From assembly GCF_012489685.1 (NCBI RefSeq), contig NC_080042.1, forward strand, positions 23,078,150 through 23,142,149: a stretch of DNA of 64,000 nucleotides, in the 5' to 3' direction. Shown here one piece after another: positions 44,029 to 55,976 of this stretch. Origin of the DNA: Lotus japonicus (lineage: Eukaryota > Streptophyta > Magnoliopsida > Fabales > Fabaceae). Made by a program: the position numbers and the translations under genes. The notes under the pieces are model-generated. The model was not told the DNA's origin. It saw only the letters and a list, made by a program, of their open reading frames with translations, and did not search any database. The first letter of the stretch is position 1. The number at the start of each line of letters is the position of its first letter.

Positions 44029-47000
44029 TGTAAGACCCAAGTTTTAAGCTTATGCTAAGTGAAAAGAATCCTATTCACGATTAGGGTTGATGTATCGTGA
44101 AGGGAAACCTGAACAAGAGTTTACCAAATGAAATAAATTTATGAAGGAGAAAGTTCAGGAAAAGTCAAAGGATTGTATCGAAGTCGATAAAAGTTATAGC
44201 ACGACTAATATTCGCATTTAAAACCTAGGACAAGAACCTTAGGAAACAAAACTATGTTCCAGCTTTGGAACACTATAGGAATATAATTTCCAACAAACTT
44301 CCAGCTTTGGAACACTGTAGGAATTTAGTCCAAAAATCTTTAGAGAAATATTAGAACTTCTCTTTTTCCATATATCACAATTATTTCGAGGCGAAACTCT
44401 AGGATCTACGAACGTCCAATTCCAATCATCGGAAGTTTGCCGAAACCGAATCCCTGGTTTTTCAAAACCCTAGAATCAACCGTCAATGAAGACTTTTTCT
44501 ATTCAGAGCTTCAAATGAAGATTCTACACGCGTACACCCATTTCTCTTGATGATTTCAATCTTTCTTCAGAAGGAAGTTTTCCATTCCGACATTCGATGC
44601 AAAAAGTAACTTATCGGGTAAAATAGTTTTACACCGACTTTGCATTAGTCACCTAAAATATAAGGAGACCTCATTTTAGTTTTGGAATTCTTTCGCCAAA
44701 ACCTATCTTAGAATTCACGGAGAATGACGCCGGAAAAATCAGATTCGCGAAACTTTCATTTTCCCGCGTTTTGCCAACCTCTATATATAGCCAAGAAATG
44801 AGAAAAAACAAATATCTTACCCATTTCATCCAAGGAGGCCGCGAGTTTGAGAGGAGAGGAGGAGAAGAAGATTTTGTTCAATCCTTGCTTGATCGTTGAT
44901 TAATCAGTTGCTACTTCAAGGCTTCAAGGTATAGTCGCTAATCCTTACCTCCGATCGCTTTTTCCATAGCTTTTCTGTAGAGTTTTCTGAGCGGATAGTT
45001 TATGGGTTTGTGCAAAACTATCCTGAATCTTTCATTTCTGATTCTAAACCTCTTCCTTATGCGCCCAAGATCACTTCTGCCGGATTAGATTTTCCGTTAT
45101 GTCGCCGGAATTCCGCCGGAATCAATTTTAGCCTAAAATACCCATTTTTGGAGTTTTTGGTGTAAAGCTTCAACCTTTAGGCTGAAAACTATCGCCTTAG
45201 CTTAGTGCTAGTAGGATTAGTTGTCATAAACGTCGTTGGTGACGTCCCTGCAAAATTTTATTTTTGGGGTTTCAGTTTTGAAAATCCTAAGTTAAAAATC
45301 ATGACCAAAATACCCCTGCGACAGTTTTTGATCCGATAATTTTTCCGAGTTCAGAATACCCTTAGTTACGGCTTATGAAAGCATAGGAACCAAGTTTGAT
45401 CGAAGAAAAATCGAGTCTCCTAATTACCTAAAGTGGCCGAACCTATTAGGGGGGAGGAGGAAAATTTCCTTTTCCGAAAACTTGTCTTTCGCGCTAGATT
45501 ATCGTACCTTAGAGTATAGATTACTTCGAGTAACCTTAGTAAGTATCGATAGTTTAGTTTTCGATAGATTCTGATAGTATTTCTGTGGTTTTTCTCTAAA
45601 GGTGATTTTGAGGAATTCCCAGAGGAGCAAGCCTTTGATTGTGAACAAGTGTTAGGAGATCGTCCTGGAGAATCTACAGGTGAGGGCTTCTCACTGAATC
45701 TCTAGTTAATGCTTAGGGTCGATGTTTCGACATTGTTTACTGTTTATGCACTGGAATTGTGTGTGATTGGAAAATGTTTTCTGAGGCTTCGGCTGACAAT
45801 GTAGATGATTCATCTACTGAATGTTTTTGAGATTGTCTTACATGCTATGTGCTATGTGGGTAATCTAGGATGTGTGGTGCATGCTTTATATGCTAAGTGC
45901 TAAGTGTTTATGATGCGATTTATTGATATATGACATGTTGTTGATTGTGATGATTTAAATATGCTCTGTACTGGAATCTGAGATTCTGAATGGTGAGAAT
46001 AGCGGGCAGGTCATGCCGATTTTATTTTGAGAGTTTTGAGAAAGTTTGATAGGACGAACGAGGTTCGGGCCTTAATTTTGTTTAGTGGATCGAGACCTCC
46101 TCTGGAAGCGACTTGGGATTGGGAGATCCTGAAAATGTATAAGACTTGCGATAAGACAAAATGGAATCTATTTTATAAAGAAAATTCATAAGACCTTAAA
46201 TAACCTCAAAATCTTTAAGTAATGATAACAACCTCGAAGGAAGGCATTGGAAGTCAAATCATAGTTTTGGAAAAACGAGGAGTGTCGTCGGATCCAAGTG
46301 TTGAGTTTGTTGTTGTGCTGTTGGAGCAGCGTTTGTTGTTGTGCTGTTGGAGCAGCGTTTATTGTTGTGCTGTTGGAGCAGCGTTTGTTATTGTGCTGTT
46401 GGAGCAGCGTTTGTTGTGGTGCTGTTGGAGCAGCTATGTGTCGTTATGAAGTGTGTCTTTTGGTCGCAGAATCGACTTTACCTTAGGGTAAGCTTTTAGA
46501 GACTTTAACTTCCCTAGAACACGTGGCGACGTGTCGAGTGAGGACGGAGACGTTGTTTGACTAATCATTTTGCATACATGCAACATTAATGGGGTATTAA
46601 CACAGGACGTACTCTGGACCTCGTCGGTGTCCAAAATGGTCATAAGACCCGGAATGCCGTGAAAGAGCGTTTATAGACGTCTCTTGTAGCAGACCGAAAT
46701 GGCAGACCTACGGGTTTACTGCTGATCTGGCTACCTTTGTGTGGTGTAAGAGGCACGCGGGCCGAAATGGTTCCACCGTGGCTGGTGTTAGGGCTGATCC
46801 GTTTGATGTCCATCCCTTTCCGGAATGCATGTGGTTAACTGGGTTAACCTGCATATCATTTCATGCAACATGCATACTGACTTAGTGATGAGTGTGTTTG
46901 ATACTTGTTAATTCTATTTGAGGCATGTTAACTGTGATTTATCGTCGTTTATATTCATCATGAGATATGCAACCCTAGGATGTTATCCCTAGCTAAAAGC

Positions 47001-47759
47001 CTAAGTGGCTATCCTATTATCTGTATCTATCCTTGCTATTATTTACATAATTCTTTGGAGTTGACCCTCGCGTCTTCTGTGTGTGCTTTGGCGAACAAAC
47101 GCCCTTTGTCAGATGTCTTTGGCGGACTAGTTCACGACGGTTCACCCTTCGGGGGAAACTAGAGTTGGGATGCTGGAACAGGAGCGCATCGCGATAGCGA
47201 GCGGAGGACGGAGGATGTACCTAGACTTAGTCGTTCTGGATTCAGATTCGGACGACGATCACGCTAGCATGTAGGATTGAGTGTTAGTGTGAGCTCCTCG
47301 AGATGGGATTAGTGTAGGAGTAGAGTCTTAGCTCTGAACATCATTTATTTCATTCGGGACAGGGTAGTTTCCCACCTATAGCTTTTTGTGTGGTTTCGTT
47401 ACGGGAATCACAGAGAGTTGGTTGGACTTAGGAGGTCTTATTTTCAGGCCATTGGGTCAGCTGATTCTCAGTTTTGAGGGATGGTGTTGCGGGCACTTCA
47501 CCCTTTTCATTTGGTTTGTATATATTGCCTACGGGCGTTGCACTTTTCTTTCCGTCACTGGAGGTTACTCGTGACGAGGTTGTTACTTACAGCGGGGGCT
47601 GTTTATATATTGTATATTAGTTCTATTGCTTTTCGCTTTTGGGTTTTATTTAATTCAGTCTTGTCTTAGTTATTATCGAAAAAAAAAATATTTCACGTTT
47701 TTCCGCATTAGGTTTACTTTTGGTTACTAAAGTGACGCCACCGAAATCGGGGTGTTACA
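44029..47759 (+). repeat. Array LTR 3 (3731 bp)
   Basis: Same ends and length as LTRs 1 and 2 but with more single-base differences, about a dozen seen (for example near 44382, 44418, 44927, 45593, 45900, 46590 and 46996). Followed by TCAGA at 47760-47764, the right copy of the target duplication. Confidence 0.9.
46306..46437. repeat. 26-bp minisatellite, five units (LTR 3)
   Basis: Same array as in LTRs 1 and 2, with one C-to-T difference in the second unit. Confidence 0.9.
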
Positions 47760-47764
47760 TCAGA

Positions 47765-48528
47765 GTCAGCTCATCTTCATCAGAATCTTCAGAGGCTTCT
47801 TCAGATTCTTCTGCTTCTGCTTGGAGAGCCTTAGCCTTTTCAGATTTGGATTTCAAGGCTATAGACTTCTTCTTCTGATCCTGATGTTCAGCACGCTTTA
47901 GTTCATGACACTTCTGTATGCTTATGAGTTCTTCCAAACTCATCTGCTCAACATCTCTAGTTAGCTCCAAGGAAGTTATCAAAGGCATCCAGCTTTCAGG
48001 AAGACCTCTAAGGATCCTCATGACATGATCCGCAGTAGTGTAGCTATTGCTGAGGGGTCTTATTCCAGCAATAATCAACTGGAATCTGGAAAACATATCC
48101 TCAATGGATTCGTCAGGTTCCATTTGGAAGGATTCATATTTCTGGATCAAAGACAGTGCCTTTGATTCTTTCACTTTCTTGTTTCCTTCATGAGACATCT
48201 TCAAGGATTCAAAGATGCCCTTGGCGGAATCACGATCAGTAATTTTCTCATATTCTTCATATGAAATGGCACTTTGCAGAATAGCTCTTGATCGGTGATG
48301 ATCTCTGAACTCCTTCTTTTGATCTTCACTCATCTTCTCCCTTGGGATCTTTACACCATGTTCATCGACAGGAGGGGTGTAGCCATCAACAACAAAATCC
48401 CAGAGATCAGGATCAAAGCCAAGAAAGAAGCTTTTGATTCTATCTTTCCAAAAATCAAATCTCTGACCATCAAAGATAGGTGGTCTTGCACTGTATTGAT
48501 ATTTGCTTGTAGTAGTGGTGGAATCCAT
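47765..48528 (-). pseudogene. SIRE-type Gag, N-terminal half, split by the chromovirus array
   Basis: ATG at 48528. Residues 1-255 show the copia gag fold (FDGQRFDFWKDRIKSFFLGF, then MEPDESIEDMFSRFQLI and LTRDVEQMSLEELISIQKCH) and end in an acidic ESEEASEDSDEDELTL. The insertion site falls directly after this; the rest of the gene is at 29820-29087. The primer site is at 48589-48600 and the 5' LTR follows on the right. Confidence 0.85.
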
Positions 48529-48588
48529 GAGTTTTTCACACTGGCCCGGATCTACTGAACACTGTTAAGTGTGATAATCAGAACTTGC

Positions 48589-48600
48589 GCTCTGATACCA
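48589..48600 (-). promoter_or_regulatory. Met-tRNA primer-binding site of SIRE-type element
   Basis: Minus-strand TGGTATCAGAGC, two bases from the LTR end at 48603. Confidence 0.85.
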
Positions 48601-48602
48601 AT

Positions 48603-49752
48603 TGAAGGTGTGAAAAACGACTAAAAGGGGGGGGGGGTTGAATAGCGTTTTCAATATAAAAACTTTCCCCTTAAGATTTAAAGTAAATCTTTTGGTTTCT
48701 CTAAGATAGATGGTGCAGCGGATAAAGATAGAGAGAAGAGAGAAGCACACAAGTATTTTATCCTGGTTCACTTGATAAATCCCTCAAGCTAATCCAGTCC
48801 ACCCGTTAAGGTGATTTCTTCCTTCTTAGAATGAAGGCAATCCACTAATCAGATAATTGTTACAACTGCACTTGAAACCTACAAGTGACTAACAATACAC
48901 TGACTTAGCTCACACTAAGATTCACTCTCTTAGTCTTCTCTAGGATCCGATCAACCTTGATCTCCTAAAGGAATCACCACTAAGATTCACTCTCTTAGTC
49001 TTCTTAAGGATACTGACCTACCCGGTCCCTTAAGGAAAATCAAACAACTGTTTGAGGTTGGTGTTTACAAAGGTTTGCTTCTAAATAAGCTGAGTGTAAA
49101 CTAAATAAGAACAGATGAAGAAAGTAGAGGCTTGAATCTTTTCTTGTATTGCAGCTCTTGGTTTCTCTCTCTCAGTCTTTCTTCTTTTCTTCAGCCTTTT
49201 ATAGTCCAAGGTGCAAAGGATATTTCTGTTTAGAGAATATGACCGTTGGAGGGCATTTCTGGAACTTCCAGAACCTGCTGTGGCTGAACCTTGGTAGGTA
49301 GGCTTGTCAGAATAGTACACTGCTCTTGTACTTCTTGATAGAGACATTTGCCTTTAACCAATGACTTCTGATCAGAGTTATGCTTCGTGTTGGAACTTGT
49401 GAAGCTTGGTGATCAGAGTCAGAGGGATGCTTGGATCCTCTGACCTTCGTAACTTCTGCTTCTGGACCTTCAGAGCTTCTGGACCTTCAGAGCCTCTGGT
49501 CCCTCAGAGCTTCTGGTCTTCAGATCTTCTGATCCTCAGATCTTCTGATCCTCTGATCTTCTGATCCTCTGATCTTCAGATCCTCTGATCTTCAGAACTT
49601 CTGACGAATATATCTTCTAGTGTCAGAATCAGAACCTGTTTGTCAAAACACTCAAGACAAACATTAGAGTATCATAGTTGTTCATCCACAAATAAATACT
49701 TGTTATCATCAAAACATAGAGTTGTACCACATGACCAAATCTTGATCTTACA
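48603..49752 (-). repeat. SIRE-type LTR (1150 bp), 5' LTR of the minus copy
   Basis: Nearly identical to 27076-28226, with the same ends, poly-C tract and GATCTTCTGATCC repeats. Its right end, CTTACA, abuts the middle of a plus-strand SIRE fragment at 49753 with only AT shared, so the junction is a rearrangement and not a plain insertion. Confidence 0.85.
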
Positions 49753-50717
49753 ATATGTTGCAGATATCTTCAATAGGTCCATCGAAACTCCAACCATGGA
49801 ACCTGGACAGTGGATGCAGGCAACACATGACGGGAGAAAGGCATATGTCCCAAGATCCAAAACTTGAACCTGAAGGTGAAGTTGATCTTGGAGGCATCAG
49901 TAGAGTAAGATTTGGTCAAGGAATCATTGGTTTTTGATAAGAACCCCTCTGTTGATATTCTGAACGCTATTCATGTAAGAATTAATGATAAGCTTGACTC
50001 TGACAAGTCAAAGCTAGCTGAAAAAGCTTGCAGAGATGAGCATGACCGTTTTAGAAAGAAACAAAGACTCAGAACTTGACAAACCAGAAGCAACAACATC
50101 AGAAGATGCTACTACAACTTCTGACTTGCGTCATCAGAAGAAGAGTATGTTCATAGCTTCTCATTCTGAAGTATCTGAAGATGAAATTTTGTCCAGAATG
50201 GAGATGTCACCAGAACCACACTTATGATCTCATCAGAAGATATACTAATCAGAAGCCAAGTATCCCTTGGTATTCCTTCTGAGGGGGAGTATTTCGTTTT
50301 ATGCTCTTACTAATTTTTTCCACCTTCATTCTTTTTGCTTATGACAAAAAGGGGGAGAACTAATAGTATCTTGACAACTCCCTTATGTGATCAATTTCTA
50401 TGCTCTAACGATACATTCTGATTGATGTCATCTCTTTCAATGCTATGATACATCTTATGACTCAATTAGCTCTGATCACATACTTCAATATAGTTTAGAA
50501 TCTAGATACTTCTAACGTGGTTGATATTAAGTATTAGATTCAGGGGGAGCTTAGCTCAGAATCAAGCTCGAGTCTTGGATTCAGAAGGAGCAAGATAAAC
50601 TATACACATCAGGATAAGTTTTAACTCTGATACCTTATACTCTGAGTGTATTCAGTTTATTTGTTTAGAGTTGTTCATCAAAATACATGGTTTTGTCATC
50701 ATCAAAAAGGGGGAGAT
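49753..50717 (+). pseudogene. 3' domain of a pol-less SIRE derivative (plus copy 1, 5' truncated)
   Basis: 965 bp matching 53507-54471 almost base for base: gag/protease overlap with LDSGCRQHMTG, the relic frame MSMTVLERNKDSELDKPEAT at 50036-50227, noncoding 3' sequence, and the purine tract CAAAAAGGGGGAGAT up to 50717. Everything 5' of 49753 is replaced by the inverted LTR. Confidence 0.75.
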
Positions 50718-51855
50718 TGTAAGATCAAGATTTGGTCATGTGGTACAACTCTATGTTTTGATGATAACAAGTATTTATTTGTGGATGAACAATTATGTTA
50801 CTCTAACGTTTGTCTTGAGTGTTTTGACAAACAGGTTCTGATTCTGATACCAGAAGATATATTCATCAGAAGATCAGAAGTTCTGACGATCAGAAGATCT
50901 GAAGACCAGAAGATCAGAAGTTCTAAAGATCAGAAGATCTGAAGACCAAAAGATCTGAGGATCAGAAGATCTGAAGACCAGAAGCTCTGAAGGTCCAGAA
51001 GTCTTGAAGGATCAGAAGCTCTGAAGGACCAGAGGCTCTGAAGGTCCAGAAGCTCTGAAGGTCCAGAAGCTCTGAAGCGTCGTCAGATCAGAAGTCAATG
51101 GTTAAAGGCAAATGTCACTATCAAGAAGTACAAGAGCAGTGTACTATTATGACAAGCCTACCTACCAAGGTTCAGCCACAGCAGGTTCTGGAAGTTCCAG
51201 AAATGCCCTCCAACGGTCACATTCTCTCAACAGAAATATCCTTTGCACCTTGGACTATTTAAGGCTGAAGAAAAGAAGAAAGCTAAGAGAGAGAAACCAA
51301 GAGCTGCAATACAAGAAAAGATTCAAGCTTCCACTTTCTTCATCTGTTCTTATTTAGTTTACACTCAGCTTATTCAGAAGCAAACCTTTGTAAACACCAA
51401 CCTCAAACAGTTGTTTGATTTTCCTTAAGGGACCGGGTAGGTCAGTATCCTTAAGAAGACTAGGATCTGTGTATCTTAGTGGTGATTCCTTTAGGAGATC
51501 AAGGTTGATCGGATCCTAGAGAAGACTAAGAGAGTGAATCTTAGTGTGAGCTAAGTCAGTGTATTGTTAGTCACTTGTAGGTTTCAAGTGCAGTTGTAAC
51601 AATTATCTGATTAGTGGATTGCCTTCATTCTAAGAAGGAAGAAATCACCTTAACGGGTGGACTGGATTAGCTTGAGGGATTTATCAAGTGAACCAGGATA
51701 AAATACTTGTGTGCTTCTCTCTTCTCTCTATCTTTATCCGCTGCACCATCTATCTCAGATAAACCGAAAAGATTTACTTTAAATCTTAAGGGGAAAGTTT
51801 TTATATTCAAAACTCTATTCAACCCCCCCCCTTCTAGTCGTTTTTCACACCTTCA
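50718..51855 (+). repeat. SIRE-type LTR (1138 bp), shared by two plus-strand units
   Basis: TGTAAGATCAAG to CACACCTTCA, with the purine tract on the left and the Met primer site (51858-51869) on the right. It serves as 3' LTR of the left fragment and 5' LTR of the right unit. The 50866-51075 part is a degenerate repeat of AGAAGATCTGAAGACC type. The TATA region reads TATTTAAG instead of TATAAAAG. Confidence 0.85.
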
Positions 51856-51857
51856 AT

Positions 51858-51869
51858 TGGTATCAGAGC
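51858..51869 (+). promoter_or_regulatory. Met-tRNA primer-binding site of SIRE-type element
   Basis: TGGTATCAGAGC two bases after the LTR end. Confidence 0.85.
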
Positions 51870-51929
51870 GCAAGTTCTGATTACCACACTTAACAATGTT
51901 CAGTAGATCCGGGCCAGTGTGAAAAACTC

Positions 51930-53621
51930 ATGGATTCCACCGCTACTACAAGCAAATATCAATACAGTGCAAGACCACCTATCTTTGATGGTCAGAGATT
52001 TGATTTCTGGAAAGACAGAATCGAAAGCTTCTTTCTTGGCTTTGATCCTGATCTCTGGGATTTTGTTGTTGATGGCTACACCCCTCCTGTTGATGAACAT
52101 GGTGTAAAGATCCCAAGGGAGAAGATGAGTGAAGATCAAAAGAAGAAGTTCAGAGATCATCACAGATCAAGAGCTATTCTGCAAAGTGCCATTTCATATG
52201 AAGAATATGAGAAAATTACTGATCGTGATTCCGCTAAGTGTATCCTTGATTCCTTAAAGATGACACATGAAGGAAACAAAAAGGTGAAAGAGACAAAGGC
52301 GTTGTCTCTGATCAAGCAGTATGAATCCTTCCAAATGGAACCTGATGAATCGATTGAGGATATGTTTTCCAGATTCCAGTTGATTATTGCTGGAATAAGA
52401 CCCCTCAACAAAAGCTACACTACAAAAGATCATGTCATAAGGGTCATTCGAAGTCTTCCTGAAAGCTGGATGCCTTTAGTGACTTCAATAGAGCTTACAA
52501 GAGATATTGAGCATATGAGTTTAGAAGAACTCATCAGCATACTGAAATGCCATGAACTGAAGCGCTCAGAAATGCAGGATCTGAGGAAGAAGTCTATAGA
52601 TTTGAAATCCAAATCTGAGAAGTCAAAAGCTCTCCAAGCTGAAGCAGAAGAATCTGAAGAAGCATCAGAATATTCTGATGAAGATGAGCTGACTCTGATA
52701 TCCAGAAAGCTCAACTGCATCTGGAAGCACAGGCAGAGCAAATACAAAGGCTCATCAAAGGACAAAAAGTCAAAGAAGCACTTCAAAACAAAGAAAAGTC
52801 TGATGATGACTTTTGATGAATCAGAGTCAGAGGATGTTGACTCTGATGGTGAAGTTCAAGGACTCATGGCTATTGTCAAAGACAAAGAAGCAGAGTCAAA
52901 AGATGCAATTAACTCTGACTCAGCATCAGAGGAAGATCATAACTCAGACGATAAAAATGAGGTATTCGCTTCTTTCTCAACCTCTGAGCTAAAACATGCT
53001 TTGTCTGATATTATGGATAAGTATAACTCTTTATTGACTAAGCATAAAAAGTTGAAAAAGGATTTCTCTGCTGCTTCTAAGACTTCTGTTGAACATGAGA
53101 AAAAGATTTCTGAATTAAATGTGAGTAATCATGCTTTAGTTAACTCTAACTCTGTGCTCAAAAATCAAATTATTAAGTTAGAAGAAGTTATTGCTTGTGA
53201 TGCCTCTGATAGTTAGAATGAATCTAAATATGAAAAATCCTTTCAAAGATTCATGGCTAAAAGCGTAGACAGAAGCTTAATGGCTTCAATGATCTATGGC
53301 GTAAGCAGAAATGGAATATATGGTATTGTCTATTCTAAACCTTCTGAAGTTGCTGCATCATCTCTTAAGAAAGGAACTTTCTCTATGTCAAAATATCATG
53401 CTCAAATTCCTTTATATTATCCTGCTGAAAGACCCAAAGTTGTCAGAACTTCTGGGCTAACTAACAAGAAAGGACCCAGAAAGTGGGTACCTAGGGATAA
53501 GATTATATATGTTGCAGATATCTTCAATAGGTCCATCGAAACTCCAACCATGGAACCTGGACAGTGGATGCAGGCAACACATGACGGGAGAAAGGCATAT
53601 GTCCCAAGATCCAAAACTTGA
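51930..53621 (+). pseudogene. SIRE-type Gag (563 codons) with one in-frame stop
   Basis: ATG at 51930, MDSTATTSKYQYSARPPIFD. The gag fold covers about residues 1-230, followed by an acidic linker, a basic stretch (SKDKKSKKHFKTKKS) and coiled coils (KHALSDIMDKYNSLLTKHKK). A TAG at 53214-53216 (after DASDS) interrupts the frame, which resumes NESKYEKSFQRFMAKS and ends at YVPRSKT. From about 53508 a second open frame (+1) begins the protease with NLDSGCRQHMTG, so gag and pol overlap out of frame as in the large element at 63678-63790. No zinc knuckle was seen in the readable part. Confidence 0.8.
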
Positions 53622-54471
53622 ACCTGAAGGTGAAGTTGATCTTGGAGGCATCAGTAGAGTAAGATTTGGTCAAGGAATCATTGGTTTTTGATAAGAACCC
53701 CTCTGTTGATATTCTGAACGCTATTCATGTTAGAATTAATGATAAGCTTGACTCTGACAAGTCAAAGCTAGCTGAAAAAGCTTGCAGAGATGAGCATGAC
53801 CGTTTTAGAAAGAAACAAAGACTCAGAACTTGACAAACTAGAAGCAACAACATCAGAAGATGCTACTACAACTTCTGACTTGCGTCATCAGAAGAAGAGT
53901 AGGTTCATAGCTTCTCATTCTGAAGTATCTGAAGATGAAATTTTGTCCAGAATGGAGATGTCACCAGAACCACACTTATGATCTCATCAGAAGATATACT
54001 AATCAGAAGCCAAGTATCCCTTGGTATTCCTTCTGAGGGGGAGTATTTCGTTTTATGCTCTTACTAATTTTTTCCACCTTCATTCTTTTTGCTTATGACA
54101 AAAAGGGGGAGAACTAATAGTATCTTGACAACTCCCTTATGTGATCAATTTCTATGCTCTAACGATACATTCTGATTGATGTCATCTCTTTCAATGCTAT
54201 GATACATCTTATGACTCAATTAACTCTGATCACATACTTCAATATAGCTCAGAATCTAGATACTTCTAACGTGGTTGATATTAAGTATTAGATTCAGGGG
54301 GAGCTTAGCTCAGAATCAAGCTCGAGTCTTGGATTCAGAAGGAGCAAGATAAACTATACACATCAGGATAAGTTTTAACTCTGATACCTTATACTCTGAG
54401 TGTATTCAGTTTATTTGTTTAGAGTTGTTCATCAAAATACATGGTTTTGTCATCATCAAAAAGGGGGAGAT
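53622..54471 (+). pseudogene. Pol-deleted 3' domain of the plus-strand SIRE unit
   Basis: After the protease start the frame stops at GQGIIGF. The next recognisable piece, HVRINDKLDSDKSKLAEK, aligns with the integrase-RT linker of the intact pol ([18 protein letters not shown]), so integrase is deleted. A relic Ser/Thr-rich frame (53790-53981) follows, then noncoding sequence. RT and RNase H are deleted as well. The purine tract ends at 54471. Confidence 0.75.
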
Positions 54472-54760
54472 TGTAAGATCAAGATTTGGTCATGTGGTAC
54501 AACTCTATGTTTTGATGATAACAAGTATTTATTTGTGGATGAACAATTATGATACTCTAACGTTTGTCTTGAGTGTTTTGACAAACAGGTTCTGATTCTG
54601 ACACCAGAAGATATATTCATCAGAAGATCAGAAGATCAGAAGATCTGAAGACCAGAAGATCTGAAGATCAGAAGTTTTGAAGATCAGAAGATCTGAAGAC
54701 CAGAAGATCAGAAGTTCTAAAGATCAGAAGATCTAACGATCAGAAGATCTGAAGACCAGA
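54472..54760 (+). repeat. SIRE-type LTR, first 289 bp, cut by insertion
   Basis: Starts TGTAAGATCAAG like 50718 and enters the AGAAGATCTGAAG repeat region. At 54760 it meets the clean TG end of another SIRE LTR. The remainder should lie beyond the right edge of the window, flanked by a copy of CCAGA if this is a simple insertion. Confidence 0.75.
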
Positions 54761-55976
54761 TGAAGGTATGAAAAACGGTAGAAAGGGAGGGTTTGAATAA
54801 CGTTTTCAGTACAAAACTACCACCTTAAAGATTTTAACAAATCTTTTCGAGAACTAAGTGCAAAAGATAGAGATAGAAAAGCACACAAGGATTTTATCCT
54901 GGTTCACTTGATAAATCACTCAAGCTACTCCAGTCCACCCGTTAAGGTGATTTCTTCCTTCTTAGAATGAAGGCAATCCACTAATCAGGTAAGAGTTACA
55001 ACTGCACTTGAAACCTACAAGTGACTAACAATTACACTGACTTAGCTCACACTAAGATTCACTCTCTTAGTCTTCTCTAGGATCCGATCAACCTTGATCT
55101 CCTAAAGGAAAATCAAACAACTGTTTGAGGTTGGTGTTTACAAGGGTTTGCTTCTGAATAAGCTGAGTGTAAACTAAAATAAATTACAAGATGAAAGAAA
55201 GCTTAGAATATATCTTGCGCGTGTGTATTGCTTCTTGTATATTTTTTTCTTCTAGCCGCTTCTTTCAATCTTCAGCCTCTATATATACTCCAAGGATTAG
55301 GGTTGAGCGTTGCATGGGAAATGCTACCGTTGGAGGGCAGTTCTGGAAAATCCAGCTTCTGCTGTGGCTGAGAACGTTAGGTAGGTCGTCAGGAAGGTAC
55401 ACTTGCTTTTGTACTTGGATAGCGACTTGACCTTTTAACCTAGGAGACTTCTGATCAGAGGAATGCTTCGTATTGGAACTTGTGAAGCCGGTTGATCAGA
55501 GTCAGAGGGATAGCACAGATCCTCTGACCATTGTATCTTCTGATTCTGAACTCAGAGGGAAGAACATGGCCTTCAGAGTTTCTTGCTTCTGGACTTCAGA
55601 GTTTCCACTATTCAGCTTCTGGATCTTCAGAGTCTTCTACACCATCGGAACATCTGAACCTTCAGTGTTTCTTGGTTGTCAGAACTTCTGGATCATCAGA
55701 GCTTCTAGCGACTGAGTCCTCATCAGAGTTTGTATAGCTTCAGATCTTCTGAAGCTTTTCCACTGTTCATACTGAACATGGTGAATGCGAAAGCGTTGCT
55801 TGGGTTACCCTTTATACACAGTGCTTCTGATTTGTGTGAAATTGAGTCAGGGTCAGAGCCTGTAAATAGCACACTCAGAAAAACACGTTAGAGTACCACA
55901 ATTGTTCATATCAAAAGGTTAACTTGTAATCATCAAAACATAGAGTTGTACTACTAGATCAAAACTTGATCTTACA
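54761..55976 (-). repeat. 3' LTR of the large SIRE element (1216 bp)
   Basis: Minus-strand TGTAAGATC at 55976 to CATACCTTCA at 54761. It is divergent from the LTRs at 27076, 48603 and 50718 but has the same order of blocks. A TATATATA box lies near 55279-55287. No gene. Confidence 0.85.

Larger units (their letters stand above)
29826..47759 (+). mobile_element. Tandem array of a defective Tekay-type chromovirus: LTR-int-LTR-int-LTR
   Basis: Three LTRs of exactly 3731 bp (29826-33556, 37340-41070, 44029-47759) separated by internal domains of 3783 bp (33557-37339) and 2958 bp (41071-44028). The internal domains are nearly identical except for an 825-bp difference, explained by an 820-bp insert plus a 5-bp duplication. 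Each internal domain has a Met primer site, gag with a nonsense codon, the first residues of protease, then mostly noncoding sequence and a decayed integrase/chromodomain tail before the purine tract. LTR 1 and 2 look more alike than LTR 3. It cannot make its own enzymes. Confidence 0.9.

Noticed and set aside
55191..55737. Several 60-80 codon plus-strand ORFs
   Set aside because: They fall inside a SIRE LTR, overlap each other in different frames and match nothing else.
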